Origin: Aquimarina macrocephali JAMB N27
GTDB taxonomy: Bacteria > Bacteroidota > Bacteroidia > Flavobacteriales > Flavobacteriaceae
Reading direction: 5' to 3'
DNA: 40,416 nt
Assembly (NCBI RefSeq): GCF_000520995.1
Contig: NZ_JACA01000065.1
Location: 1-40,416, forward strand
Shown here: positions 7,009 to 14,055 of the stretch, one piece after another
How the letters are laid out: every line of letters starts with the position of its first letter
Numbering within the stretch: position 1 is the first letter of the stretch
Made by a program: the position numbers and the translations under genes
Notes under the pieces: model-generated
Database searches by the model: none
Told to the model about the DNA's origin: nothing
What the model saw: the letters and a program-made list of their open reading frames with translations, nothing else

Positions 7009-7503
7009 TTATACGGTTCTATACTTTGGTAATCTTCGTATAATGCTCAATACCTTTTTTATTTCTTGGGTATCAAAATGGTTTTGTAACTGTTCTATCA
7101 AGTTCACCTTATAGGTGTCCTGGTATGCTTTGGCAAGCTGTGATGCCTGCACTTTATCTTTAAGGTTTCTAAGGACACTATAGATCATTTCTTCATTGTC
7201 TCCTCCCATATACCACGGACGAAATCCTGAATGCAATTGCGTGGCCATACGTTTAGCGACACTTTTTTTTAATACCGCGATACGTCCCGGCAAATGCTGG
7301 AGTACTTTTTGAGCATAATGCACATCAAAAGCAACTTCAGTAGGTAACCCTTTGGTAACAGGATGTAACCTTTGAGTCAATGCTCCCAACAGGTCTTTAG
7401 TAAACCGATCCCGTTTACGTGTTCTCGATCTATGGTAGAGTGATCCTGCCCAGGCTATAGCGACGACACCTCCTGCTATTTGTAATTTCTTTATCGTGTT
7501 CAT
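7009..7503 (-). CDS. Single-TM protein with annexin-like helical C-domain (paralogue B)
   Basis: The 164-residue protein has a short N-terminal helix (about 8-22, QIAGGVVAIAWAGSLY) followed by RSRTRKRDR, so the C-terminal domain is on the positive side. Residues about 100-164 repeat the C-domain of the downstream gene: GDNEEMIYSVLRNLKDKVQA, SQLAKAYQDTYKVNLIEQLQ, ending RRLPKYRTV. The middle part (TKDLLGALTQRL, VLQHLPGRIAVLKKSVAKRM) is specific to this copy. The start codon overlaps the upstream stop by 4 bases. Confidence 0.65.
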   Translation of the reverse strand: MNTIKKLQIAGGVVAIAWAGSLYHRSRTRKRDRFTKDLLGALTQRLHPVTKGLPTEVAFDVHYAQKVLQHLPGRIAVLKKSVAKRMATQLHSGFRPWYMGGDNEEMIYSVLRNLKDKVQASQLAKAYQDTYKVNLIEQLQNHFDTQEIKKVLSIIRRLPKYRTV

Positions 7504-7958
7504 CTTCTGAGTAATTGTAAAGCTCCTTTGGTACTTCTTCCTATAGGTGTACGCATCGCTACATCCTTAATATCCATTTGTTTTGAGCTTTTCCAGAGTA
7601 TACTTCCTATCACCACCAATAAAAATCCTAGCGTTAGCGGTATTCCCCAGGAAAGTAGCCCCGTTAGGTTTTTTCCTAAGCCTGACAGGTTGCTACCCAT
7701 CTTTGAGATATCTGCAATAGTCCTGGTAGCTGCACTGGAAACATCGATTCCGTTTTTCTTTAGCCAGTGGTTAAAATCGGAATTGGTCGTACAGCTCGCA
7801 TTACCATTGGATTTCCAGGTCACTAACCAAAGCATCTTTGCATTGGTACTACCCACTGTTTTTTGTAAACTATTGAAATAGGTAACCCAAAGCTCGCAAG
7901 GGTCACCGGACTCCGGAACCAGAAACTTCTTGTTTTGTATATCAATTTCAATAGGCAT
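7500..7958 (-). CDS. 152-residue protein with C-terminal TM
   Basis: The N-terminal ~80 residues form a small soluble domain containing SGDPCELWVTYFNSLQKTVG and WLVTWKSNGNASCTTNSDFN with two cysteines. A Gly/Ser-rich segment and one membrane helix follow (about 103-125, WGIPLTLGFLLVVIGSILW), then a basic tail ending LQLLRR. The large domain precedes the helix, the reverse of most neighbours. It may therefore present a Cys-containing domain on the opposite face of the membrane. No family recognised. Confidence 0.6.
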   Translation of the reverse strand: MPIEIDIQNKKFLVPESGDPCELWVTYFNSLQKTVGSTNAKMLWLVTWKSNGNASCTTNSDFNHWLKKNGIDVSSAATRTIADISKMGSNLSGLGKNLTGLLSWGIPLTLGFLLVVIGSILWKSSKQMDIKDVAMRTPIGRSTKGALQLLRR

Positions 7959-8005
7959 AGGATTGTATCGGTTTAAGATTTAAATATGCTTTTTCATTTT
8001 CATTG

Positions 8006-8149
8006 CTATTCTTTTTGCTCTGGAGTATTCATGGTTGTTTTACCAGATCTCCGTTTCCTTCTTGGTTTAGGTTCTGTTAGTATCATTAGCAGCGCACCTG
8101 CCAGTACTCCAATAGAAAAACCTGCGATAAACGTTATTTCTGTTTTCAT
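8006..8149 (-). CDS. 47-residue single-TM protein with basic tail
   Basis: A short open frame (MKTEITFIAGFSIGVLAGAL onward) fills the gap between the hydrolase gene and the 152-residue gene. It encodes one helix (about 5-24), then a strongly basic cluster (PKPRRKRRSGK) and a polar end. The topology and charge match the larger polycationic membrane proteins of the cluster, and the intergenic space is otherwise unexplained. It begins about 11 bases after the preceding stop. Confidence 0.55.
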   Translation of the reverse strand: MKTEITFIAGFSIGVLAGALLMILTEPKPRRKRRSGKTTMNTPEQKE

Positions 8150-8160
8150 ATGATGATATA

Positions 8161-8631
8161 TTATGCTGCATTACCTATAGGATTAAAGGGTAGGTCAGAC
8201 TCCTTGTGGTGTATTTCCCGAAAACCTAACAAGCGATTTGCAGGATATGCTTTAATAGAAACCTGATTATTCTGATTGCCTCCTAAACAATAAATCTGTT
8301 TACCATCGGCACTATACCCGATATAAAATCCAACATGACCTTTCCAACTGCTTTTGCGTTCCCGCCAAAAAATGACAACATCCCCTTTGGTTGGGGTGTA
8401 TGTAGGTTTTCCTACTGATAACCAGGAACGAGCATCTAGTTTCCCGCTACAGGCATAACCTGATTGTAAGGCAATCCAATTGGCGAAGCAACTGCACCAG
8501 GCCGTTTCATCATCTTGTACCCATTGGTTTCCGGTATCCTTAAAATATTGGAGGATTCTGGGGTTATGGGTGCTACCAATACGTTCTGTAATTCCATATT
8601 CTGCCAGTGCGATTTCAATAGTTTTTCTCAT
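8161..8631 (-). CDS. TIGR02594/CHAP-like peptidoglycan amidase
   Basis: In this 156-residue protein the motif DETAWCSCFANWIALQSGYA places a nucleophile Cys46 in the WCxxFxxW context typical of TIGR02594/CHAP cysteine hydrolases. KGDVVIFWRE, then KGHVGFYIGY with His99, and CLGGNQNNQV complete the usual Cys-His-Asn/Gln pattern. It is a papain-fold NlpC/P60-superfamily enzyme that cuts peptidoglycan peptides or the amide link. Unlike the other two hydrolases it has no membrane helix. It starts 4 bases after the propeller-protein gene, suggesting a role with that protein (cell-wall entry) more than with the lysis genes 4 kb away. Confidence 0.85.
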   Translation of the reverse strand: MRKTIEIALAEYGITERIGSTHNPRILQYFKDTGNQWVQDDETAWCSCFANWIALQSGYACSGKLDARSWLSVGKPTYTPTKGDVVIFWRERKSSWKGHVGFYIGYSADGKQIYCLGGNQNNQVSIKAYPANRLLGFREIHHKESDLPFNPIGNAA

Positions 8632-8635
8632 ATCA

Positions 8636-10342
8636 TTATTTTTTTACCACTACACCTTCATCAAGGAATTGTCCTCTTTTGATTTGATAGTAATAGGTTA
8701 TTAGAGTAATGGTTTGTTTGGGGGCAATTTGAAACAACCAACCGTTTTGTCCGTTAAGAATAGTTCCCTTCAGACCTGATACCTCGTATACACTTCCGAA
8801 ATTCTGTGGATGGCTATACCTGGATAAAGAGATAGGATAGGTGTCTATCGCTCCACTCATACTGACCTCTTGTACTTGTAATACCGTAAAGCGTTCTATA
8901 CCGGATAGTACAAACTTTACGTGTTCCACCATAGCGGGGTTAAACCTGAAATCTTCCTGTTTTTCAATATATCCTTCATTAATGGTCACTGCGCTGCTAT
9001 CTTTACTATAGGTAATCAGCGAAATACTCCCTGATGTGGGATTACTACTATACATGCGATCATTTTTTATATCAATGGCAATTCCTGTATTCACCTTGCC
9101 CAGGGACAGGGTTGTTAGTACCATATCAGAAGTATCAATAAGGGAAAAGGTATCATCATCACGATTCCCTACATACATAAGTTTACGGGTAGGGTGATAT
9201 GCGATTTTATAGGGATTCGCTCCTACAGCAATGGCCGCTTTGGGAATATTAGTATCCAGATCAATAGGGATTACGGTATTTGTTCCTGAAGACACTACAT
9301 AGAGATGGTTGTTTACAGGGTGATATACTCCGGTAGTGGGTGTGTCTCCAATATCTGGAATTGTGGTGATCACCATAAGATTGGCATCCAGAACAGTAAT
9401 GCTATCATCCCCGGAATTCAGCACATAGGTATGTCCATTGTCAGGATGGATCACAATACTACGAGGGGATTTACCAACACCCACTGTAGCAATCACCATT
9501 TCTGTAACAGTATCGATAATAGTTACCGTGTTGTCAGCAATGTTAGCTACATATACTTGTTTACTAAAAGGGTTAAACGTAACTCCAATAGGACGTATGC
9601 CTACAGGAATTGTTTTTACAACCTCCAGATTTGTAGTGATCACACTCACGGTATTGTTTAGAATATTCGCCGTATAGACCTTCCCGTAGTTTGGGGAATC
9701 AGCATCAGTATGAACGGTCAGATCTACCGGCGATCGGTCAGAGACCGAATTTGAAATAGGTGAGATGGAAATCATTTTTACAACTCCATTCCTATCTAAA
9801 ACAGTGATATTATCCGATAATTGATTAGCGAGATAGGTATACCCATTAAACGGATTCACTAGCATTCCTTGCGGGTAAATGCCTGTTCCCTGGGAGCTAC
9901 TCGTACTAAGGGTACGGATGATATGTTTAGGCAGATCTCCTGGAAGTGCAGGACTTACCGGAGGCTTTTTATGACCACTCCACAGATGCACTTCCCGCTT
10001 GATATCGGAAGTATTGGTAATGGTTACCTGGGTAGTATCGTAGTTTTGTTCTAAACCTGTATAGAAATCATCAGTACGTACTATAGGCTGTTGTATTTTC
10101 TTTATCAACTTCGGCTTAGGAGTTACAAATCGTTGGGGTAGTGATTGTTTAGAAGAAAGTACTGATAAGGGTTGGGTAAGGATATCCGGTGCTATAAAAT
10201 CATCTTCAGCTTCCACTGAAAGATCTGTTTTTATAACAGTTTCTTCTGAAGTGTTCTGGTTTCGCCTTTTTTCATACAACGCCCAAAGAGCAGCCAATCC
10301 AATGCCTGTAGTGAGTACTAGTATTTCTGTACTTTTTTTCAT
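8636..10342 (-). CDS. Capsid-like beta domain with an inserted 7-bladed YVTN propeller, TM-anchored
   Basis: 568 residues. There is an N-terminal membrane helix (about 6-23), a low-complexity linker to ~100, then a strand pair TTQVTITNTSDIKREVHLWS (103-122). Seven ~42-residue YVTN/YncE-like beta-propeller repeats follow (about 155-447; e.g. VYVANIADNTVTIIDT), then a C-terminal beta domain (450-556). The strand pair and C-terminal domain resemble consecutive parts of the 287-residue protein at 14056: VTITNTSD versus VTIKNTTD, SGAIDT versus SGTITT, HPQNF (511-515) versus SPQNF, and IAPKQT versus INPNTT. I therefore read it as one beta domain with a propeller inserted into a loop, as if a turret or receptor-binding head on a capsid-type fold. 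Its start overlaps the metalloprotease stop (ATGA). The propeller is certain; the shared domain is inference. Confidence 0.8.
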   Translation of the reverse strand: MKKSTEILVLTTGIGLAALWALYEKRRNQNTSEETVIKTDLSVEAEDDFIAPDILTQPLSVLSSKQSLPQRFVTPKPKLIKKIQQPIVRTDDFYTGLEQNYDTTQVTITNTSDIKREVHLWSGHKKPPVSPALPGDLPKHIIRTLSTSSSQGTGIYPQGMLVNPFNGYTYLANQLSDNITVLDRNGVVKMISISPISNSVSDRSPVDLTVHTDADSPNYGKVYTANILNNTVSVITTNLEVVKTIPVGIRPIGVTFNPFSKQVYVANIADNTVTIIDTVTEMVIATVGVGKSPRSIVIHPDNGHTYVLNSGDDSITVLDANLMVITTIPDIGDTPTTGVYHPVNNHLYVVSSGTNTVIPIDLDTNIPKAAIAVGANPYKIAYHPTRKLMYVGNRDDDTFSLIDTSDMVLTTLSLGKVNTGIAIDIKNDRMYSSNPTSGSISLITYSKDSSAVTINEGYIEKQEDFRFNPAMVEHVKFVLSGIERFTVLQVQEVSMSGAIDTYPISLSRYSHPQNFGSVYEVSGLKGTILNGQNGWLFQIAPKQTITLITYYYQIKRGQFLDEGVVVKK

Positions 10343-11094
10343 GCTGCCAGAGTATATTGATCGATAAAAGCAATAATATCTTTGGTGCGTTGCACTTGTG
10401 CTGCACCAATAAGTTCAGGGTAAAGACTAAAGATTTTTGTCGCAGCATATACCGCTTCGATCTTTGGAAACCCATAATCGAGGTAGTGTCGGATGCCACA
10501 CAAGTCTGCTGTTTGTTGACTTCTGGTGTTTAAAAACCAATGACACCCTTCATGGGATAAAATGGCTACCCGTACCGGAATGCTAAAGGTTTTAAATAAC
10601 CGCATGGAGATCTGCACCCTTGGCATTCTCCGATGGGTACGGGCTGGGGTAATCAATTCGTTTCCATAGGCATCTACAATGTCGGGCAGATATTGGAACA
10701 GAAATTCTCCATCAGGGCTATCATAAAACCCTGCGGGAACATATCCTGCTTTTTGAGCAAATTGTATGGAGAAATCCATATACCGCTGCTGCTCCGGACT
10801 TGCCCATATCTGTGGAGAAATCATTTTTTTGATCCTAAAATCTACAATGGTAATCCCTTCTTCTGTGTAGCCTCTTTTATCATATAGCTCCAGTTCCAAA
10901 TACTCCGCTGTGACAGGTAATGGAATTTGAATATTCCGTTCTTGTCCTCTGTCCAGTTGTACTTTTCTTCGGAAATAATGGGTATTGGGATGGTTTGGAT
11001 CATATACCATGATTCCTACGGGCATAGCGTGTTTTGCCCTGATGGTAAGGGCAATGGTAAACGCTTCTCTATTGGCAGGAATGGGAATAATCAT
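10339..11094 (-). CDS. Putative zinc metalloprotease (HEGCH) with N-terminal beta domain
   Basis: 251 residues. Residues 1-90 are beta-rich (ALTIRAKHAMPVGIMVYDPN, LELELYDKRG), followed by a helical domain with the zinc motif LSHEGCHWFLN. A downstream QQTADLCGIRHYLDYGF offers Asp/His as third ligand. HExxH with a following Asp-bearing helix is the gluzincin/metzincin-like layout; no named family is evident. There is no signal peptide or membrane helix. It is coupled by ATGA to the propeller protein, so maturation of a particle protein, or cleavage of a host surface protein at entry, are possible roles. Confidence 0.7.
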   Translation of the reverse strand: MIIPIPANREAFTIALTIRAKHAMPVGIMVYDPNHPNTHYFRRKVQLDRGQERNIQIPLPVTAEYLELELYDKRGYTEEGITIVDFRIKKMISPQIWASPEQQRYMDFSIQFAQKAGYVPAGFYDSPDGEFLFQYLPDIVDAYGNELITPARTHRRMPRVQISMRLFKTFSIPVRVAILSHEGCHWFLNTRSQQTADLCGIRHYLDYGFPKIEAVYAATKIFSLYPELIGAAQVQRTKDIIAFIDQYTLAA

Positions 11095-11104
11095 ACGATT
11101 TTAT

Positions 11105-11575
11105 TTATTGTTTGGTGATCCGTACATAGTTGCGTTGATTCGTTTTATAGACCATAACCCCAACAACCCCTAGTCCAAGAAGTACAGCTCCTCCAATGAT
11201 ATAGGGAGTATAATTAGGTTTCTTTTCTTTTTGATGAGCATCTTTGGTATCTGTACCTAATCCAAGAGAAAAATCTTTTGGAGTTTCTCCTTCTGACATA
11301 GGATCTGTGGGGATGGGTTTATTTAAAAGCGTATCTACTGCGCCTCCAATAGCCTGCCCACCACCAATATCACGATAGGCTTCCCCTAACTTGGAAAATA
11401 AAGTCCTGCGTCTTTCCCGACGTGCGATTCGTTTGGGATCTGATCTGCGTTTTGCTCTTCTTGCCTTTCGTCTGGCTCTACGGGCTGCACGACGTTTCTT
11501 TCGTTTTTCCTTATTCCCAAAAAAATCATCGTGTAACTGATCTTCTAATACGTATTCTGTTTCTCCTGCAATCAT
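11105..11575 (-). CDS. Arg-rich protein with C-terminal TM
   Basis: The 156-residue protein has an acidic N-terminus (1-18), then an extreme Arg/Lys/Ala block (about 22-58, with runs such as RRAARRARRKARRAKRR), a Gly-rich patch, an acidic linker and one membrane helix (about 125-143, YIIGGAVLLGLGVVGVMVY). The block could bind nucleic acid. A polycationic domain tethered to a membrane suits a protein that connects a particle membrane to packaged DNA. Two other proteins nearby share this plan without clear sequence identity. Confidence 0.65.
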   Translation of the reverse strand: MIAGETEYVLEDQLHDDFFGNKEKRKKRRAARRARRKARRAKRRSDPKRIARRERRRTLFSKLGEAYRDIGGGQAIGGAVDTLLNKPIPTDPMSEGETPKDFSLGLGTDTKDAHQKEKKPNYTPYIIGGAVLLGLGVVGVMVYKTNQRNYVRITKQ

Positions 11576-11630
11576 ACCATTGTAATTTTATATTTTTCAA
11601 CTATCAACTATCAACTACTAACCAAATCCC

Positions 11631-11858
11631 CTAAAGCACATATAGTACCCGTAACCTAGAATCTTGCGTATCAAAAGGAATGGCACTATAGGGTTTCCCT
11701 ACAAAAGGGTATCCTTTGGCTTCTCCGGGGTTTAAGTTGACACCGTTAACCATAACAGCCGTGTCTCCCACATTTTTTATTGAAGCATACAAAAACCCTA
11801 ATGGGATTTCTGCAGGTGCTGTAAATTCCTGTTCTGTAATTTTAGCGAGTATGTCCAT
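11631..11858 (-). CDS. 75-residue beta-rich protein
   Basis: I prefer the ATG at 11858 (MDILAKITEQ), which overlaps the upstream gene by 17 bases; an earlier start at 11882 would overlap by 41. The sequence is all short strands and turns (LGFLYASIKNVGDTAVMVNG, NPGEAKGYPFVGKPYSAIPF, ending RLRVLYVL), without helix or membrane segment. It looks like a small beta-barrel or jelly-roll subunit, a candidate for a minor capsid or vertex protein. No family recognised. Confidence 0.6.
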   Translation of the reverse strand: MDILAKITEQEFTAPAEIPLGFLYASIKNVGDTAVMVNGVNLNPGEAKGYPFVGKPYSAIPFDTQDSRLRVLYVL

Positions 11859-12549
11859 ATGATTTCTGTTTTGTGTTGGCAATACGGGAAGTAAAAAACC
11901 AAACTGCTGCGAGTGCTACTACTGCCGTAACTCCTATTTTTAGCATGGTAGCTTTGTCCTTTTTTCCTTGCTCTTTTTTTTCGGTTGCCTCTTTCGTAGA
12001 GGATATGGCTTCTTGTTGATTCCCTATGCCCACGGGTTGATATTTTGCATTTCTTCCACTGCTAATCCCTGGATTAGCAGCACTTCGTGATGCCGGGAAA
12101 TTCCGGGTGATCATTTTTAGTTTTTTGCGTTTTGGCTCTTCGACCTTGCTCAGTGTACCCTTTTTTGATACCAGTGGTTGTAGGATCGGGTAGGGTTTTG
12201 CTACGCTATTGCGACCCTGATGATCAGTACGCCTCATAGGTTTGTTTCTGACAGTAGATCCCCAATGGGGTTTCTGTCTTGGGATCGTCATGCTAAATGG
12301 AGGCACGTGCCTCTTTACAGGTTTCACAAATCTTCGCTCTACTGGTCTTGCTCTATTTCTTCCTCGTCTTCCTCCAAATGGAAGTCCAATCGTTTGCGAG
12401 CGTTTTCGGGGAGCCATACTAAGTGCCCTGCGACGATTCCGTTTTCGTTTTTTTCGTTTCCTAAGATGCCTTCTCACCATATGGTGTAAAAACGGATTGT
12501 AATCCGTCTCACTGGCATAGAGATCATACTGGGTAGCAAAAGGGTTCAT
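11842..12549 (-). CDS. Polycationic protein with C-terminal TM
   Basis: After an N-terminus with aromatic and acidic residues (MNPFATQYDLYASETDYNPF), this 235-residue protein is strikingly basic, with RRHLRKRKKRKRNRRR near 25-40 and many later Arg/Lys clusters. It is also Pro/Ser-rich and probably disordered to about 185. One membrane helix follows (about 202-220, KIGVTAVVALAAVWFFTS). The plan is the same as the 156-residue Arg-rich neighbour. It likely contacts DNA from the membrane side; no family recognised. Confidence 0.65.
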   Translation of the reverse strand: MNPFATQYDLYASETDYNPFLHHMVRRHLRKRKKRKRNRRRALSMAPRKRSQTIGLPFGGRRGRNRARPVERRFVKPVKRHVPPFSMTIPRQKPHWGSTVRNKPMRRTDHQGRNSVAKPYPILQPLVSKKGTLSKVEEPKRKKLKMITRNFPASRSAANPGISSGRNAKYQPVGIGNQQEAISSTKEATEKKEQGKKDKATMLKIGVTAVVALAAVWFFTSRIANTKQKSYGHTR

Positions 12550-12577
12550 ACAAAAGAGGATTTATAGTGGCATATTC

Positions 12578-13315
12578 TTATCGAGCTATAGGGGCAACCG
12601 GGGGAGCATAAGCGATCGGTACGGGACTGGATTTTTTGGAAACCACCATCCCTATACCTACAATGGCAATAACCCCCAATCCCCCTGCAATCATAAGGAT
12701 GTTGTTTTTAGATTTCTTGGCTGCTTCTTTCATTTCCCTGATCCGGGCTTCTTCTTTTCGTTTTTGTTCTTCTTGCTGCCTACGCATCTCTGCACGCTGT
12801 CGCTCTTCCCGTTCCCGTTGTCGCGCTTGCATTTCCTGCATCCGGCGTTCCATATCCATTCTGGCGCGTTGTGCTTGTTGGGAGGCTTTTTGGGCTTCAG
12901 CTTTGGAAGCTGCCTGTGCAGCAGCATGGTTAGCAGCCCTTCTTCTTTTCTTTTTTTTTCCTCCTCCAAAGAGGCTTCCTACAATACCAATAGCTCCTTT
13001 GGCCAATGCACCCCAGAATTCATCTTCATCCTCTTCATCTACATAAGAACTGTAATTGAGATCTTGTAACTGGAGCATTTCTTTTCCGTTTTTTTGAATA
13101 TGCACAGTGACTAAATCCCCCAGGTCATCGATAAATTTAGGATCACGATCCTTCATTAGTTCTACTACCGCGCCAATAAGCTGTTTCCGGTTGGGAATAG
13201 TGCTAAAGCCAACCCCATAGTCTCTCAATAGAGAAACTACACTCTGGGGTTTGGTCAGGATCAAATGGCTAATCAAATTGATCGCTTGGTTATAATCTTG
13301 TTGTTTTCGGTTCAT
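12578..13315 (-). CDS. Coiled-coil membrane protein sharing an N-domain with its neighbour
   Basis: The 245-residue protein has a helical N-domain (1-85, with ILTKPQSVVSLLRDYGVGF and KQLIGAVVELM), an acidic patch (YVDEEDEDEF) and an amphipathic stretch WGALAKGAIGIVGSLFGGG followed by KKKKRRR. A long Arg/Glu/Gln/Met-rich coiled coil runs over about 130-203, then comes a C-terminal membrane helix (205-225) and a Pro-rich tail. The N-domain is similar in length, helix pattern and several positions to that of the upstream gene. The arrangement suits an elongated scaffold or tape-like protein anchored in a particle membrane. Confidence 0.65.
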   Translation of the reverse strand: MNRKQQDYNQAINLISHLILTKPQSVVSLLRDYGVGFSTIPNRKQLIGAVVELMKDRDPKFIDDLGDLVTVHIQKNGKEMLQLQDLNYSSYVDEEDEDEFWGALAKGAIGIVGSLFGGGKKKKRRRAANHAAAQAASKAEAQKASQQAQRARMDMERRMQEMQARQREREERQRAEMRRQQEEQKRKEEARIREMKEAAKKSKNNILMIAGGLGVIAIVGIGMVVSKKSSPVPIAYAPPVAPIAR

Positions 13316-13322
13316 ATCTGAT

Positions 13323-13964
13323 TTATTTTTTTAATACGGAGCAAACGACAAAACCTCCCAAAAAACTCATGCCGATCAGTAATAATTCCTCTCGTTTAAA
13401 TGGGGGATGTTGCTGTGCTGCGGGTGTCGTATCTTTTGTGTTTTCCTGGCTATCCTCTGATTGTAAAAGCCGTCTTTGTCGTAATTCATTCCATACCACC
13501 TGTACCTCACTGGCAAGCTTTTGATCTTCAGGGGTACTATTGGATTTCTTTACAATACGGGTATAGTACTTCTCTAGTTTTGCATCAGGGAGATCTGTAA
13601 ACTGATCTAAAAAGCTGTCTTCATCACCCGAACCATTGTAATTGGAATGTCCACAAGAACCACAAAAATTATCCTCCTCTTGGTAACTATCATTACTACA
13701 GGCGTTACAACTTCCTTTCTTTTTATCCGTGGTTTGTAAGGCAAGGATCGCTTTTTTATCTGGGTGTACCGCTAACAATTGGGTAATGATGGATTTTCCG
13801 TTTTTCTTCACCAATTCTTTAGTGGCTTCTACCAGATGGTGTATATTTTTTGGGGATTCATAACCACAATCATACAGTAGCTTTCGTACCGGAACAGGAT
13901 TATTATACACGATATAGTCTATACTGTTTTGTGCGAACTCCTTTTGTTTTTTTGAATGTTTCAT
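13323..13964 (-). CDS. Membrane protein with zinc ribbon and shared N-domain
   Basis: 213 residues. The helical N-domain (about 8-75, NPVPVRKLLYDCGYES, ATKELVKKNGKSII) parallels that of the downstream gene. A four-cysteine zinc ribbon follows (Cys86, Cys89, Cys101, Cys104: CNAC-x11-CGSC), then an acidic segment, a helical stretch and a C-terminal membrane helix (about 193-211). Zinc ribbons mediate protein or nucleic-acid contacts. It is the second gene after the candidate major capsid gene. No named family. Confidence 0.65.
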   Translation of the reverse strand: MKHSKKQKEFAQNSIDYIVYNNPVPVRKLLYDCGYESPKNIHHLVEATKELVKKNGKSIITQLLAVHPDKKAILALQTTDKKKGSCNACSNDSYQEEDNFCGSCGHSNYNGSGDEDSFLDQFTDLPDAKLEKYYTRIVKKSNSTPEDQKLASEVQVVWNELRQRRLLQSEDSQENTKDTTPAAQQHPPFKREELLLIGMSFLGGFVVCSVLKK

Positions 13965-14055
13965 AGGCTCCTTTGATTAAAAATTCCAAAGCAGATACAG
14001 CCAATGCATCATCATGCTATATTGACTGTATCCTATTGGAAAACAAAAAAAGTTA

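Noticed and set aside
12636..13046. Cys/Ser/Arg-rich open frame on the + strand opposite the coiled-coil gene
   Set aside because: It is a composition shadow of the Arg/Glu/Ala-rich coiled coil on the other strand.
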